From Phytohabitans sp052068095 (GTDB lineage Bacteria > Actinomycetota > Actinomycetes > Mycobacteriales > Micromonosporaceae), in assembly GCF_052068095.1 (NCBI RefSeq), contig NZ_JBQHDG010000022.1, positions 124,001 to 188,000 on the forward strand: DNA of 64,000 nucleotides, in the 5' to 3' direction. The notes below the pieces were generated by a model. It worked only from the letters and a program-made list of their open reading frames with translations, was not told where the DNA came from and did no database searches. Both the position numbers and the translations under genes were made by a program. Shown piece after piece: positions 1-10,000 of the stretch. How positions within the stretch are numbered: the stretch's first letter is position 1; each line of letters starts with the position of its first letter.

Positions 1-1
1 C

Positions 2-1054
2 GCGATCCTGCTCGCCGGCCCGATCGCGCTCGGCCTGCGATACAAGTTTCCGGTGCCGGTGCTGGCCGTCACGATCGCGAGCGCCGTGGGCTTCGCGGCC
101 TGGGCGGAGGAGCCGCGCGGGCCGTTCTACCTGGCGGCGATCTTCGCCCTCTTCGCGGCGATCGACGCGGGCAAGCGCATGGTCTCGTGGGCCATCGTCG
201 CCACCGGCTACGCCGCCTATGCGGTCGTCGCCCGTCCGGATTGGGGTCGGGCGGTGGCCATCGCGGGCGCTGTCGCCGTCTCGCTGCTGCTGGCCGAGGC
301 CAATCGGGTGCGCCGGCAGCAGTTCGCCGAGGTCGCCAAATACCGCGCCGAGCAGGCCCGGGCCCGCGTCGAGCAGGAAAAGCGGCAGGCCAGCGAGGAG
401 CGGCTGCGGATCGCCCGCGAGCTGCACGACGTGCTGGGCCATCACCTGTCCTTGATCAACGTACAGGCCGGGGTGGGGCTGCACCTGATGGACACGCGCC
501 CCGAGCAGGCCCGCGAGGCGCTCACCGCGATCAAGTCCGCGAGTGCCGAGGCGCTGCGCGAGGTGCGCTCGGTGCTCGGTGTGCTGCGCCCGGAGGAGGA
601 GGCCGCCCCCCGCGCGCCGGCGCCCAGCCTGGCCCGGCTCGACGACCTCACCGCCGACGCCGGGCTGCCGGTGCGCACGGTGGTCGAGGGAGAGCCGCGC
701 CCGCTGCCGGCCGAGGTCGACCGCGCGGCCTACCGGATCGTGCAGGAGGCGCTCACCAACGTGCGCCGCCACGCCGGCTCGGCGGCCGCCGCCATGGTGA
801 CCATCGGCTACGGCGACGGCGAGGTGACCGTGCGGGTGGCCGACGACGGCGTGGGCGGCCCGGTGGCTCCCGAGGCGGGCAATGGCATCGCCGGCATGCG
901 GGCCCGGGCCGCGGCGCTGGGCGGCACGCTGGTGGCCGGCCCGGCCGACGGCGGCGGCTTCGCGGTCGCGGCCGCCCTCCCGCTGGCCACGCCCGCCCCG
1001 GCCCGCGACAACGGATCACGCGCCGAGCGGCGCGCGGACGAGGGGGACGCATGA
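2..1054 (+). CDS. NarL-type sensor histidine kinase, 3' part (5' end outside window)
   Basis: The reading frame is open from the first base, so the true start lies upstream. Hydrophobic stretches in the first 100 residues look like the last membrane helices of the sensor. A coiled linker rich in Arg/Glu leads to a HisKA_3 dimerisation helix with the motif RELHDVLGHHLS; the phospho-acceptor His codon is at 425-427. The HATPase half shows the N-box VQEALTNVRRHAG and the G1 box VADDGVGG. This is the usual layout of actinobacterial DesK/NarL-type kinases, which autophosphorylate and pass the phosphate to a LuxR-type regulator. The stop overlaps the start of the response regulator (ATGA at 1051-1054), so the two are translationally coupled partners. 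The signal sensed cannot be told from the sequence. Confidence 0.9.
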   Translation, partial: AILLAGPIALGLRYKFPVPVLAVTIASAVGFAAWAEEPRGPFYLAAIFALFAAIDAGKRMVSWAIVATGYAAYAVVARPDWGRAVAIAGAVAVSLLLAEANRVRRQQFAEVAKYRAEQARARVEQEKRQASEERLRIARELHDVLGHHLSLINVQAGVGLHLMDTRPEQAREALTAIKSASAEALREVRSVLGVLRPEEEAAPRAPAPSLARLDDLTADAGLPVRTVVEGEPRPLPAEVDRAAYRIVQEALTNVRRHAGSAAAAMVTIGYGDGEVTVRVADDGVGGPVAPEAGNGIAGMRARAAALGGTLVAGPADGGGFAVAAALPLATPAPARDNGSRAERRADEGDA

Positions 1055-1725
1055 TCAGGGTGCTGCTGGCCGACGACCAGGGGCTGGTGCGGGCCGGGTT
1101 CCGGGCGCTGCTCGACGCCGAGCCCGACATCGAGGTGGTCGCCGAGGCCGCCGATGGCGTCGAGGCGGTGCGCCTCACCGGGCAGACCCGGCCCGACGTC
1201 GTGCTGATGGACATCCGGATGCCCGGCGTCGACGGCCTGGAGGCCACCCGCCGGATCGCCGCCGACCCGGCGCTGGCGGCGACCCGGATCGTCATCCTGA
1301 CCACGTTCGAGCTGGATGAGTACCTCTTCGAGGCGCTGCGCGTCGGCGCCTCCGGTTTCCTGGTCAAGGACACCGAGCCCGTCGAGCTGTTGCGTGGCGT
1401 GCGCGCGGTCGCGGCCGGCGACGCGCTGCTCTCGCCGGGTGTGACGCGGCGGCTGATCGCCGAGTTCGCGGGCCGTGGCGGCGGCGCCCAGCCGGCCGCG
1501 CCCGAGCCGTCGCTGGAGCAGCTGACCGACCGGGAGCGCGAGGTGATGGCGCTGGTCGGCGCCGGACTGTCCAATGAGGAGATCGCCGCCCGCCTCGTGG
1601 TCAGCCCGGCCACCGCCAAGACCCACGTGAGCCGCGCGATGGTCAAGCTCGGCGCCCGCGACCGCGCCCAGCTCGTCGTGTACGCGTACGAGGCCGGCCT
1701 GGTCCGCCCCGGCTGGCTGAGCTGA
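1051..1725 (+). CDS. LuxR/NarL-family two-component response regulator
   Basis: This is a 224-residue protein. The receiver domain (about 1-120) has the acidic pair DD at residues 8-9, the phospho-acceptor Asp54 in VVLMDIRMP, a conserved Thr in ILTTFE and Lys in FLVKDTEP. The C-terminal LuxR HTH (about 155-220) begins LTDREREVMALVGAGLSNEE and contains the recognition-helix pattern SPATAKTHVSRAMVKL. The ATG start overlaps the kinase stop by 4 bp. It is the cognate regulator of the upstream kinase (inference from coupling). Target genes are unknown. Confidence 0.95.
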   Translation: MIRVLLADDQGLVRAGFRALLDAEPDIEVVAEAADGVEAVRLTGQTRPDVVLMDIRMPGVDGLEATRRIAADPALAATRIVILTTFELDEYLFEALRVGASGFLVKDTEPVELLRGVRAVAAGDALLSPGVTRRLIAEFAGRGGGAQPAAPEPSLEQLTDREREVMALVGAGLSNEEIAARLVVSPATAKTHVSRAMVKLGARDRAQLVVYAYEAGLVRPGWLS

Positions 1726-1768
1726 TCTGGAGGCCTTGCGGCGTCAGGGCTTTCAAACCGGGTTCCCG

Positions 1769-1838
1769 GGTCCGCGTCAGCTGCGGACCGCCGCTCCCGC
1801 CGGAGACCGCTGCGGTCGGCGGCTCGCGGGGCGAGCCG
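1769..1838. terminator. two hairpins between convergent genes
   Basis: The 151-bp gap between the response regulator and the convergent Ser/Thr kinase holds two GC-rich hairpins: GGTCCGC/GCGGACC (1769-1775 with 1783-1789, 7-nt loop) and CGGCTCG/CGAGCCG (1820-1826 with 1832-1838, 5-nt loop). Neither has a U-tract, which is common for actinobacterial terminators. They could end transcription in both directions. Confidence 0.45.
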
Positions 1839-1876
1839 AGATCCCCGACCTCCGCTGCCAGGTCCGCGAAGGCCGT

Positions 1877-3478
1877 CTAGCCTTTGGCGGGGGCGAAGCT
1901 TGCGTTGATCATGTTGAGGTAGGCGAGGTTGCCGGCCCAGTCGAGGGCGCGGGTGATCCACAGGATCGTGTAGGCCCGCTTGGCCGACGTGCGGAAAAGC
2001 TCCTGCCGGGCGTGCAGCCGCTCGCCCTTGGCGCTCAGCCAGGTGCAGTCCCAGTCGGCGCCGCCCTTGAAGTAGCGGTTGGGCAGGATCGCGACCTTGC
2101 GGTAGTCGTTGAGCGCGCCGCCGGCCACGACCTTGCGCTCCTCCGACTCCCAGTGCTTGACCGGGTCGCCTTTGAGGCCGGGCGCGGTGTCGACGGCGAG
2201 CAGGCGGGGGCTGCCCGGCTCGCGGAAGCAGACCACGTCGCCGTCGCGGTAGTAGGTCCACGACGAGGGCACCGCTACCCGGAAGCCGCTCGGGTCGGCG
2301 TGCCACGCGAAGCCGTCCGCGAGCGCGAACCGCGGTGTGGCGGGCGGCTCAGGGCGTTTCAGGCCGGCGTCGGTGGGCGGCGAGCCGCACGGCATGCCCG
2401 TGCCCGCACCGGCCCCGCTCGCCGGCGCCGACGGGCTGGACGAAGGCACCGAGGCGCCGACGAGCTGGCCCGTCCTCCGGTCGTCGCGGCTGAGCGCGAC
2501 CACGGCGGTGGCGGCGCTGATCGCGGCGACGAGGGCGGCGGTGGCCGCGATCGCGAGCCGGCGGCGCCGGCGGCCGGAACCCTCGGCGGGAAACTCGGGC
2601 CGCGGGTCGTCCGGCGACCGCCGTGGCCGTGGCAGCAGCCGGGTACGCGGCGGCACGGCGGGCGGTGGCAGCGCGGCCCGGCGCAGCAGCCGCTCGGCCT
2701 CGGCGCCGTTGAGCCGGTGCTTGGGGTCCTTGCGGAGCAGCCCGCCCAGCACCGGGCGGAGCGCGCCGGCGTGGGTGGCCGGGTCGGGCGGTGCGGTGGC
2801 GAGGGCGGTGAGCGTGGCCATGGTGGTCGACCGGGCGTACGGCGAGCGCCCCTCCACGGCCGCGAATAGCGTGGCGCCCAGCGACCACAGGTCGGTCTCG
2901 ACGGTGGAGATGCCGTCTTTGGCCCGCTCCGGCGCCACGTACTGCGGGGAGCCCATGATGAGCCCGGCCCGGGTCAGCGCGCCGTCGCCGCCGTCGAACG
3001 TGGCCAGCCCGAAGTCGGTCAGCACGACCCGACCGTCTTCGGCGATCAGCACGTTGTGCGGCTTGACGTCGCGGTGCAGGACGCCGGCGACGTGGGCGGC
3101 GCGCAGCGCGTACAGCACGGCGAGGCCGATCTGCGCGACCCGCTCCGGCGGCAGCGGTCCGTCTTGCTGGACGACCTCCTGGAGCGAGCGGGACGGCACG
3201 TACTCCATCACGATCCACGGGCGGCCCTCGGTGTAGACCACGTCGTAGATCTGCACGGCGTTGGGGTGGTTGAGCTGGGCGGCGGCGCGCGCCTCGCGGA
3301 TGGTGGTCTCGCGGAGCATCTCGCGCTCCTCGGCCGTCATCCAGTCGGGTGGCACGACCTCTTTGATCGCCACCTCACGCCGCAGCATCTCGTCGCGGGC
3401 CAGCCAGACCCTGCCCATGCCACCGCTGCCGACCGGCTTGACAAGGCTGTACCGCTCGGCGATGAGTACTCGCCACAC
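1877..3478 (-). CDS. transmembrane Ser/Thr protein kinase (PknB-like)
   Basis: From the GTG at 3478 the product has 533 residues. The kinase domain has the glycine loop GSGGMGRV (about 17-24), ATP-anchoring Lys39 in VAIKE, the catalytic loop HRDVKPHN (about 135-142) and DFG (155-157), followed by GSPQYVAPE. An Arg/Pro-rich linker precedes one membrane helix at about 308-329, and a roughly 200-residue external domain of unknown fold follows. There are no PASTA repeats, so the external part is not that of the classical PknB. I chose GTG 3478 because GGGGGAG lies 11 nt upstream; a TTG at 3487 is too close to that site. The frame stays open further upstream, but that stretch does not look like kinase sequence. 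It is convergent with the two-component pair. Confidence 0.88.
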   Translation of the reverse strand: MWRVLIAERYSLVKPVGSGGMGRVWLARDEMLRREVAIKEVVPPDWMTAEEREMLRETTIREARAAAQLNHPNAVQIYDVVYTEGRPWIVMEYVPSRSLQEVVQQDGPLPPERVAQIGLAVLYALRAAHVAGVLHRDVKPHNVLIAEDGRVVLTDFGLATFDGGDGALTRAGLIMGSPQYVAPERAKDGISTVETDLWSLGATLFAAVEGRSPYARSTTMATLTALATAPPDPATHAGALRPVLGGLLRKDPKHRLNGAEAERLLRRAALPPPAVPPRTRLLPRPRRSPDDPRPEFPAEGSGRRRRRLAIAATAALVAAISAATAVVALSRDDRRTGQLVGASVPSSSPSAPASGAGAGTGMPCGSPPTDAGLKRPEPPATPRFALADGFAWHADPSGFRVAVPSSWTYYRDGDVVCFREPGSPRLLAVDTAPGLKGDPVKHWESEERKVVAGGALNDYRKVAILPNRYFKGGADWDCTWLSAKGERLHARQELFRTSAKRAYTILWITRALDWAGNLAYLNMINASFAPAKG

Positions 3479-3670
3479 GGACGACAAGGCTCCCCCATCC
3501 CGGTCCCCTGAGCCACCACGATAAACAGACGCGGCGAGGGCCGCATTACGAGCAGATAACAAACCGGGGTTGCCCGGAAAACCTGGACCAATGATCCAGA
3601 ACGGTCGGGACCAATGGTGGCCTACGGCCCGCCAAACGAGGGACCTTTCAAGGGATACACCGCCCCGTCC

Positions 3671-3848
3671 GTCCACATGGGACATCACTCTGGGTACTCG
3701 GGGAATTGGCACTCGAATGGGTGAATCCGTGCCGGCGCGCGCCTATTGAATTCGTACATAAACGCCAGTCGGCCCGTGGCGGGCATCAATCGTCCCGGTT
3801 AAATGGAGGCATAGGGCGGAAGGGTCCACATCGGACATCACGCTGCGT
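3671..3848. repeat. imperfect direct repeats in the intergenic region before the RHS gene
   Basis: The 524-bp gap 3479-4002 is noticeably AT-richer than the genes beside it and has no convincing gene. It holds two copies of a 25-bp sequence of the form GTCCACAT-N-GGACATCAC-N-CTG-N-GT at 3671-3695 and 3824-3848, differing at only three positions and spaced 153 bp. Upstream, GGACCAATG occurs twice (3586-3594 and 3609-3617), the first inside the dyad CTGGA/TCCAG (3584-3600). Such paired sites suggest regulator binding for the RHS gene or the divergent kinase gene. Confidence 0.55.
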
Positions 3849-4002
3849 GCCCAACCGTTGTGATCCATGTCACTATTTCAATGCTCGCGCCACCCCTGGT
3901 GTCGGCTTGCCGACTACCGCTCGTGATTCGTGGTTGTGCACACGGTGATCGGTCCGCTTAGATCCGCTCGCTCGATCTGGCGCTCGTACGGGGGAGGCCA
4001 CT

Positions 4003-7000
4003 ATGCGGCGTTCGCGGATGTCTGGTTGGCGGGCTCGATGGGGCCGCCACGGCGCGATCGGGGTGCGGGTCGCCGTCGCCTTCGTGCTGCTGGCCACGAT
4101 CGTCGGCGACGTGCCCGCGGTCCGCGGTCGCGGCGAGCCGGCGGTGGCCTGCGTCGGGGCGCGACCCGACCAGGAGGCCGCCGCCACCGTCGCCCGGGCC
4201 TGCGGCCACGAGGTCGAGGTCCTCGACCAGCGCTCCGAGACCGCCCGGGTCTTCGCCGCGCCGGACGGGACGGCGCGGGCGGAGATCCACGCCGCGCCGG
4301 TCCGCTTCGCGCGCGACGGCCGCTGGCAGCCGATCGACCTCACCCTCCGCGAGAGCGGCGACGCCGTAGCGCCCGCCGGGCACCCCAACGACCTGCGGCT
4401 GTCCGGCGCGCGCCCCAAGGGCACCCACGAGCTTGCCGCCGTCGGCCTCGGCGCCGCCCGCGTCGCCATGAGCTGGACCGGCGCGCTGCCCCGGCCGGTG
4501 CTGAACGGCACCCGCGCGACGTACGTGGACGCCCTGCCCGGCGTGGACCTCGTCGTGGAGGCGACCCGCACCGGCTTCGCGCAGTCCCTCGTCGTGAAGG
4601 AGCGGGCCGCCGCCGGCCGCGTGGCGGCGGTGCCGCTGCTGCTGTCCGGACCCGGAGCGGCGAAACACCGGCGGGACAAGGCCGGCGACATCACGCTGCT
4701 CGACGCCGCGGGCCGGACGACGGCGACCGTACCGGCGCCGGCGATGTGGGACGCGAAGACCCTGCCCGACGGCTCCCCGGCGCGCACCCAGCCGATCAGC
4801 ACCTCCACCAGCGACGCGAAGCGCGGCGGGGTGCGGCTGACGCTGCGACCGGACCAGAAGTGGCTCCGGGCGCCGGGCACCCGCTACCCGGTCACCCTCG
4901 ACCCGACCGTCAACCCGCTCTCGACCACCTTCGACACGTACGTGCGCGAAGGGCTGACCACCAACCAGAGCGGCGCCGTCGACCTCCAGATCGGGCTCCT
5001 CGCGACCGCCCCACCGACGATCAACCGATCCTTCCTGACCTGGAACACCGCGGTGCTCGCCGGCAAGCACATCCAGGCCGCGACCGTGAACTTCTGGAAC
5101 TTCTGGTCGCATACGTGCACCGCGCAGAGCTGGGAGATCTGGACCACCGGCGCGGCCAGCACGAGCACCCGCTTCACCAACCAGCCGGCCTGGCTCAACC
5201 GGGAGGCGACCTCCACCGCCACGCACGGCTCCACCGACTGCGCCGACGCGTGGGCGCCGGTCAACGGGGTCAACTTCTTCCAGCGCGCGGCCAGCGCCAA
5301 CGCCACGACGGCGCACATGGGCCTGCGGGCCACCGACGAGACGGCCGTGACCACGTTCAAGCAGTTTCGCTCGCGGGAAGCGACCGACACCAGCCAGGTG
5401 CCCTACGCGAGCGTGACCTACCAGTCGTACCCGGTCCTCGGCACCCGGGCGACGGTGCCGGCCACGGCATGCGTTGCCAGCGCCGACCGGCCGTTCATCG
5501 GCAGCCTGACCCCGCAGCTTCAGGCGGTCGTCTCCGACCCGGACGGGGGCTCGCCCAGCGCCGAGTTCGAGTGGTGGCACAGCGGCGGCGTTCGCATCAA
5601 CGGTGCGACCGTCTCGGTCGCATCCGGCGCGAACGCGACCACGACCGTACCGGCCGGCCAGTTCGTGGAGGGCGGCACCTACTCCTGGCGGGTGCGGGCG
5701 CGCGACGCGGCGGGAGGCGTCACGGCGTGGTCGGCGTGGTGCGAGTTCACAGTGGACACCGGTCCACCCACCGCACCCGTGGTGTCCTCCGTGGACTATC
5801 CGGCCGACGGTCAGGAACACGGCGCGGCCGGCCAGCCGGGCTATTTCCTGGCGCGCCCGGCCGGCTGGCCCGCCGGGCAGGCGGCCCAGTGGTCGCTCAC
5901 GGACGGCGCGAACTTCGACCGCACCGGTAACGGGCACGACCTCTCCGCCCGCGGGGGTCTCAGCTTCAGCGCCGACGCCAGCCCCGCTGTGCGGTTCGAC
6001 GGGGTCGACGACTCCGCGGTCACCGAGGGGCCTGTGCTCAACACCTCCGGCAGCTTCACGGTGTCGGCGTGGGTGCGCCTGGAGCAGACCGATCGGTCGG
6101 TCACGGCGCTGAGCCAGGACGGCACCCGGGTGAGTGGCTTCACGCTCGGCTACTCGGGCGACTCTCGCAAGTGGACGTTCGCCCGACCGAACTCGGACAC
6201 CGACAGTCCCACGCTCACCTACGTCGCGTCGCGGGCGGCCGCGGACTTCGGCGGCGACGGCACAGCCCGCCCGCTGACCCACCTCACGGGGGTCTACGAC
6301 GCGCCCGCCCAGACCCTCACCCTGTACGTGAACGGCCGGTCACAGGGCAGCGTGGCGTACACCGGAACGGCGAACGCCGCGGGGCGGACGGCGGTGGGCC
6401 GGGCCCAGTGGAACGGGAGCGACGCCGCCTTCTATCCGGGGCGGATCGGCACGGTGCAGGTGTGGAACCGTGCGCTCACCGCGGCGGAGGCGCTCGCGAT
6501 CGGCGACATCACGACCGTCAGGTACCGGTGGGACACCGACCAGTCGACGTCGAGTGGTGGCCTCACCGCGATGGACCTGAGGTCCGTGTTCGCGGCGCCA
6601 CCGATCGACGGTCAGCGCACGCTCACGTTCTGGAACGAGGACCGGGCCGGTCGCCAGTCGGCGACGGCGGCCTACACCTTCCGGGTCGCCCCGGCCGGAC
6701 CACACCACCTGTACTACGACGCGGCCGGCCAGCTCGTGGCCATGCGCCAGGAGAGCAACGGCGGCACGGCCATCTACGACTACGACGCCAACGGCAACCT
6801 GCGCGGGGTCGAGCGCCGCGACTACGGCTTCAGCGTCCTGAGCGTGGTGCCGGCGCGGGCCGCGGTCGGGTCCCGGGTCGAGATCGGTGTCTCCCACCTG
6901 ACGATCACCGACCCGACCGTCACCTTCACCGGCACCTCGACTCCGGCGGAGATCGTCTCGTCCGCGAACGGGCGCCTCGTCGTCCTCGTGCCGCCGGGTG

Positions 7001-10000
7001 CCACGACCGGGCCGATCAAGGTGACCCTCAACGGCGGACAGGGCCCCGAGGGGGCAAGCCCATCTCCGTTCACCGTGATACCGGGCAGTCCGGCGCCTGA
7101 CATCACCGGCATCTCCACCACCGGAGCCGACCCGGGCAGCACGGTCACCATCAACGGCTCCGGGTTCGACCCGAACCGGGCGCGGGACACCGTGGTCTTC
7201 GGGCGCACCACGGCCCGGGTGACCGCGGCCACCACCACGCAGCTCACCGTCGTCGTGCCCGACGCGGCGACCAGCGGCCGGGTCCAGGTGCGCACGCCGG
7301 GCGGGGTGGCCACATCGGACACCGACTTCGTGGTGCCCCCGCGGCCGTACACGACGGCGAACGTGGTGGACGGCGGCCGGCTGGCCGTCGACGGTCCACA
7401 GACGACGGTGACCGTGCCGGCGGGCAAGACCGGACTGTTCCGCTTCGAGGGCAACCCCGGTGACAAGCTGAGCCTCGGCCTCACCGGCGCCGCCGTCACC
7501 GGCACGTCGAAGGTCCGGCTGTACACGCCGTACGGCGGCTCGTTCGCCCGCGACCAGTTCGACACGGCCCGCGAGGTCCCCGGCATCACCGGCGGGATCG
7601 GCCTGCCCGCCCTGACCACCGCCGGCGTGTACCAGATCGCCATCGAGCCGCCCGCCGGCGCGGGCGCGCTGACGCTGACGCTGTCCCGGCAGGCACAGGG
7701 CACTTTGGACGCGGCCGGGCAGGGTTCGACGTTCACGGTCGACCGGGCCGGGCGATACACCGAGTTCACCTTCACCGGCGGCGAGAACGCCGCCATGAAC
7801 CTCGGCTTCGGCGACTGGTCGCTGCCCTCCAACGCCCAGCTCGACATCGCGGTGTACGCGCCGCCCGGCGACACCGTCGGCCTGTGGCGGGACGAGTTCG
7901 CGGCCGTCCGGGACTCGTCGCTGGGCTTCAAGACCCAGATGCCCGGCACGTACCGGGTGGTGGTCGGGGTCCGCAACGCCGGCCTCGGCTCGGCCCGGAT
8001 GTGGCTGTCGCCGGAGATCAACGGCGGCACGCTCGCGGTGGGTGGCGCCGGCAACCCGATCACGTTCAGCCGGCCGGGGCAGTGGGCGCGGCTCGCGTTC
8101 GACGGCACGGCCGGGCAGCGGCTCGGCCTCGGCTTCTCCGACCTGACGCTGAGCGCCGGCGGGGTCAGCTACCGCCCCGCCGTGGCGCTCGTCAACCCGG
8201 ACGGCACCCGGCGCAACCTGAGCGGCGGCGAGGAGTTCGACATCCAGCTCACCGCCGCCGGCCGGCACGAGCTGATCGTGGTGGCCGGCCCGGCGACCGG
8301 CGGGGCGCGGGCCTGGCTCTCCGGTGAGGCCGACGGCGGCACGATCACCGCCGGCACCGACAAGACCGTCACCGTCGCCCGCTCCGGGCAGAACCAGCGG
8401 CTGCGCTTCACCGGTACCGCCGGCCAGCGGCTCAGCCTCGGCGTGGTCTCCTCCGCGCTGCCGGACGACGTCTGGTTCCAGGTGTACGGACCGGGTGGCA
8501 ACCAGATCGTCACCTGGGCGGGTGACGTGGACCTGCCGCAGCTGTCCGTCACCGGCACGTACGAGATCCTCCTCGACCCGGACTCGGGTGGCACCGGCGC
8601 CATCACGCTCGCGCTCTCGCCGGAGCTGGACGGCGGCACCGTTGCCGTCGACGGCGCCGGCACGCCAGTCTCGATCGGCAAGGCCGGCCAGAACGCGCGG
8701 ATCCGCTTCACCGGTGCCGCCGGGCAGCGGCTCAACCTCGGCTTCAGCGCGGCGAGCGTCCAGTTCGTCAACCTGACCGCGTACCGGCCGGACGGTTCGC
8801 AGTTGGTGACCCGGTTCACGCCGACGTCCGAGGGCCTGGACCTGCCCGCACTCCCGGTCGCCGGCACGTACGAGGTGGTCATCGACCCGGACGGCGGCGC
8901 CACCGCCAACCTGACCGTCATCGCCTCCACCGAGGCCGACGGCGGCGTCGCGACCGTCAACGGGCCGGGGCTGCCGGTGACCGTGACCCGGCCGGGCCAG
9001 ACCGCGCGGATCGCGTTCGACGGCACGGCCGGTGACGCGCGCCGGGTGACGATGGCCGGCGCCTCGTTCAGCAAGACCTTCTACGACCTGCGCGTGCTGG
9101 CTCCGAACGGCGCCGTCGTCGTCGACGAGTCGCTGCTCTCCATCCAGTCCACCGTGGACATTCCGGCGCTGCCCGCGACCGGCCGGTACCTGGTGGTCGT
9201 CAAGCCGGCCCTGGGCGGCACCGGCTCGATCACGTTGGGTGTGGCCACCCGGACGGCGGCATTCGCGGCGGCGTCCGCGGCGAAGCCCGCCGAGCCGGTC
9301 GAGCGGTGCCCCGCCATGGCGGAGAGCCGGCCGGCGGCGGCGACCGGCTTCGCGGTCACGGCGCCGCCCCGCCCGGCGAAGCGGACTACGGCCGGCGAGC
9401 CGGACGCGGGCGCGCCGACCGCCGGCTGGCGGGCGTGTGGCTTCCCGAAGGCGGCACAGCCGGCGCCCAAGGCCGAGCGGGCCTGGAAGCCGGACGCGAA
9501 GAACCTCGCCGGCCGCGACTGGATCACCCGCTTCGGCGCCCCGCCCGCGCCGGCCGGCCTGGGCTCCGCGCCGAAGGACACGACCGCGGTCGCCGGCCAG
9601 GTGCGCACGGTCGCCGGCACCCCGCTGCGCGACGTGACCCTCACCGCCGGCCAGGTGCGGGTGAAGACCGACGCCGAGGGACGCTTCCTGCTCTCCGGTG
9701 TGGAGTCCGGGCGCCGGGTGTTGCGCGTCGACGCCCGCGGCGTGGGCGGCACGTCGTACGGGGTCTTCGACATCGGCGTCGACCTCCAGGCGGGCATCAC
9801 CACCCACCTGCCGTACACGATCTTCCTGCCCGAGATCGACAAGGCCGCGACCGTCAAGGTCGACAGTCCCACCCGGGCGCCGGTGGTCCTGCGCACCCCG
9901 GCCATCCCCGGCCTGGAGGTCCGCGTCCCGGCCGGCACGGTCGTGCGCGACGGCGACGGCAAGGTGGCCAAGGAACTCTCCATCACCGCGATCCCGATCG

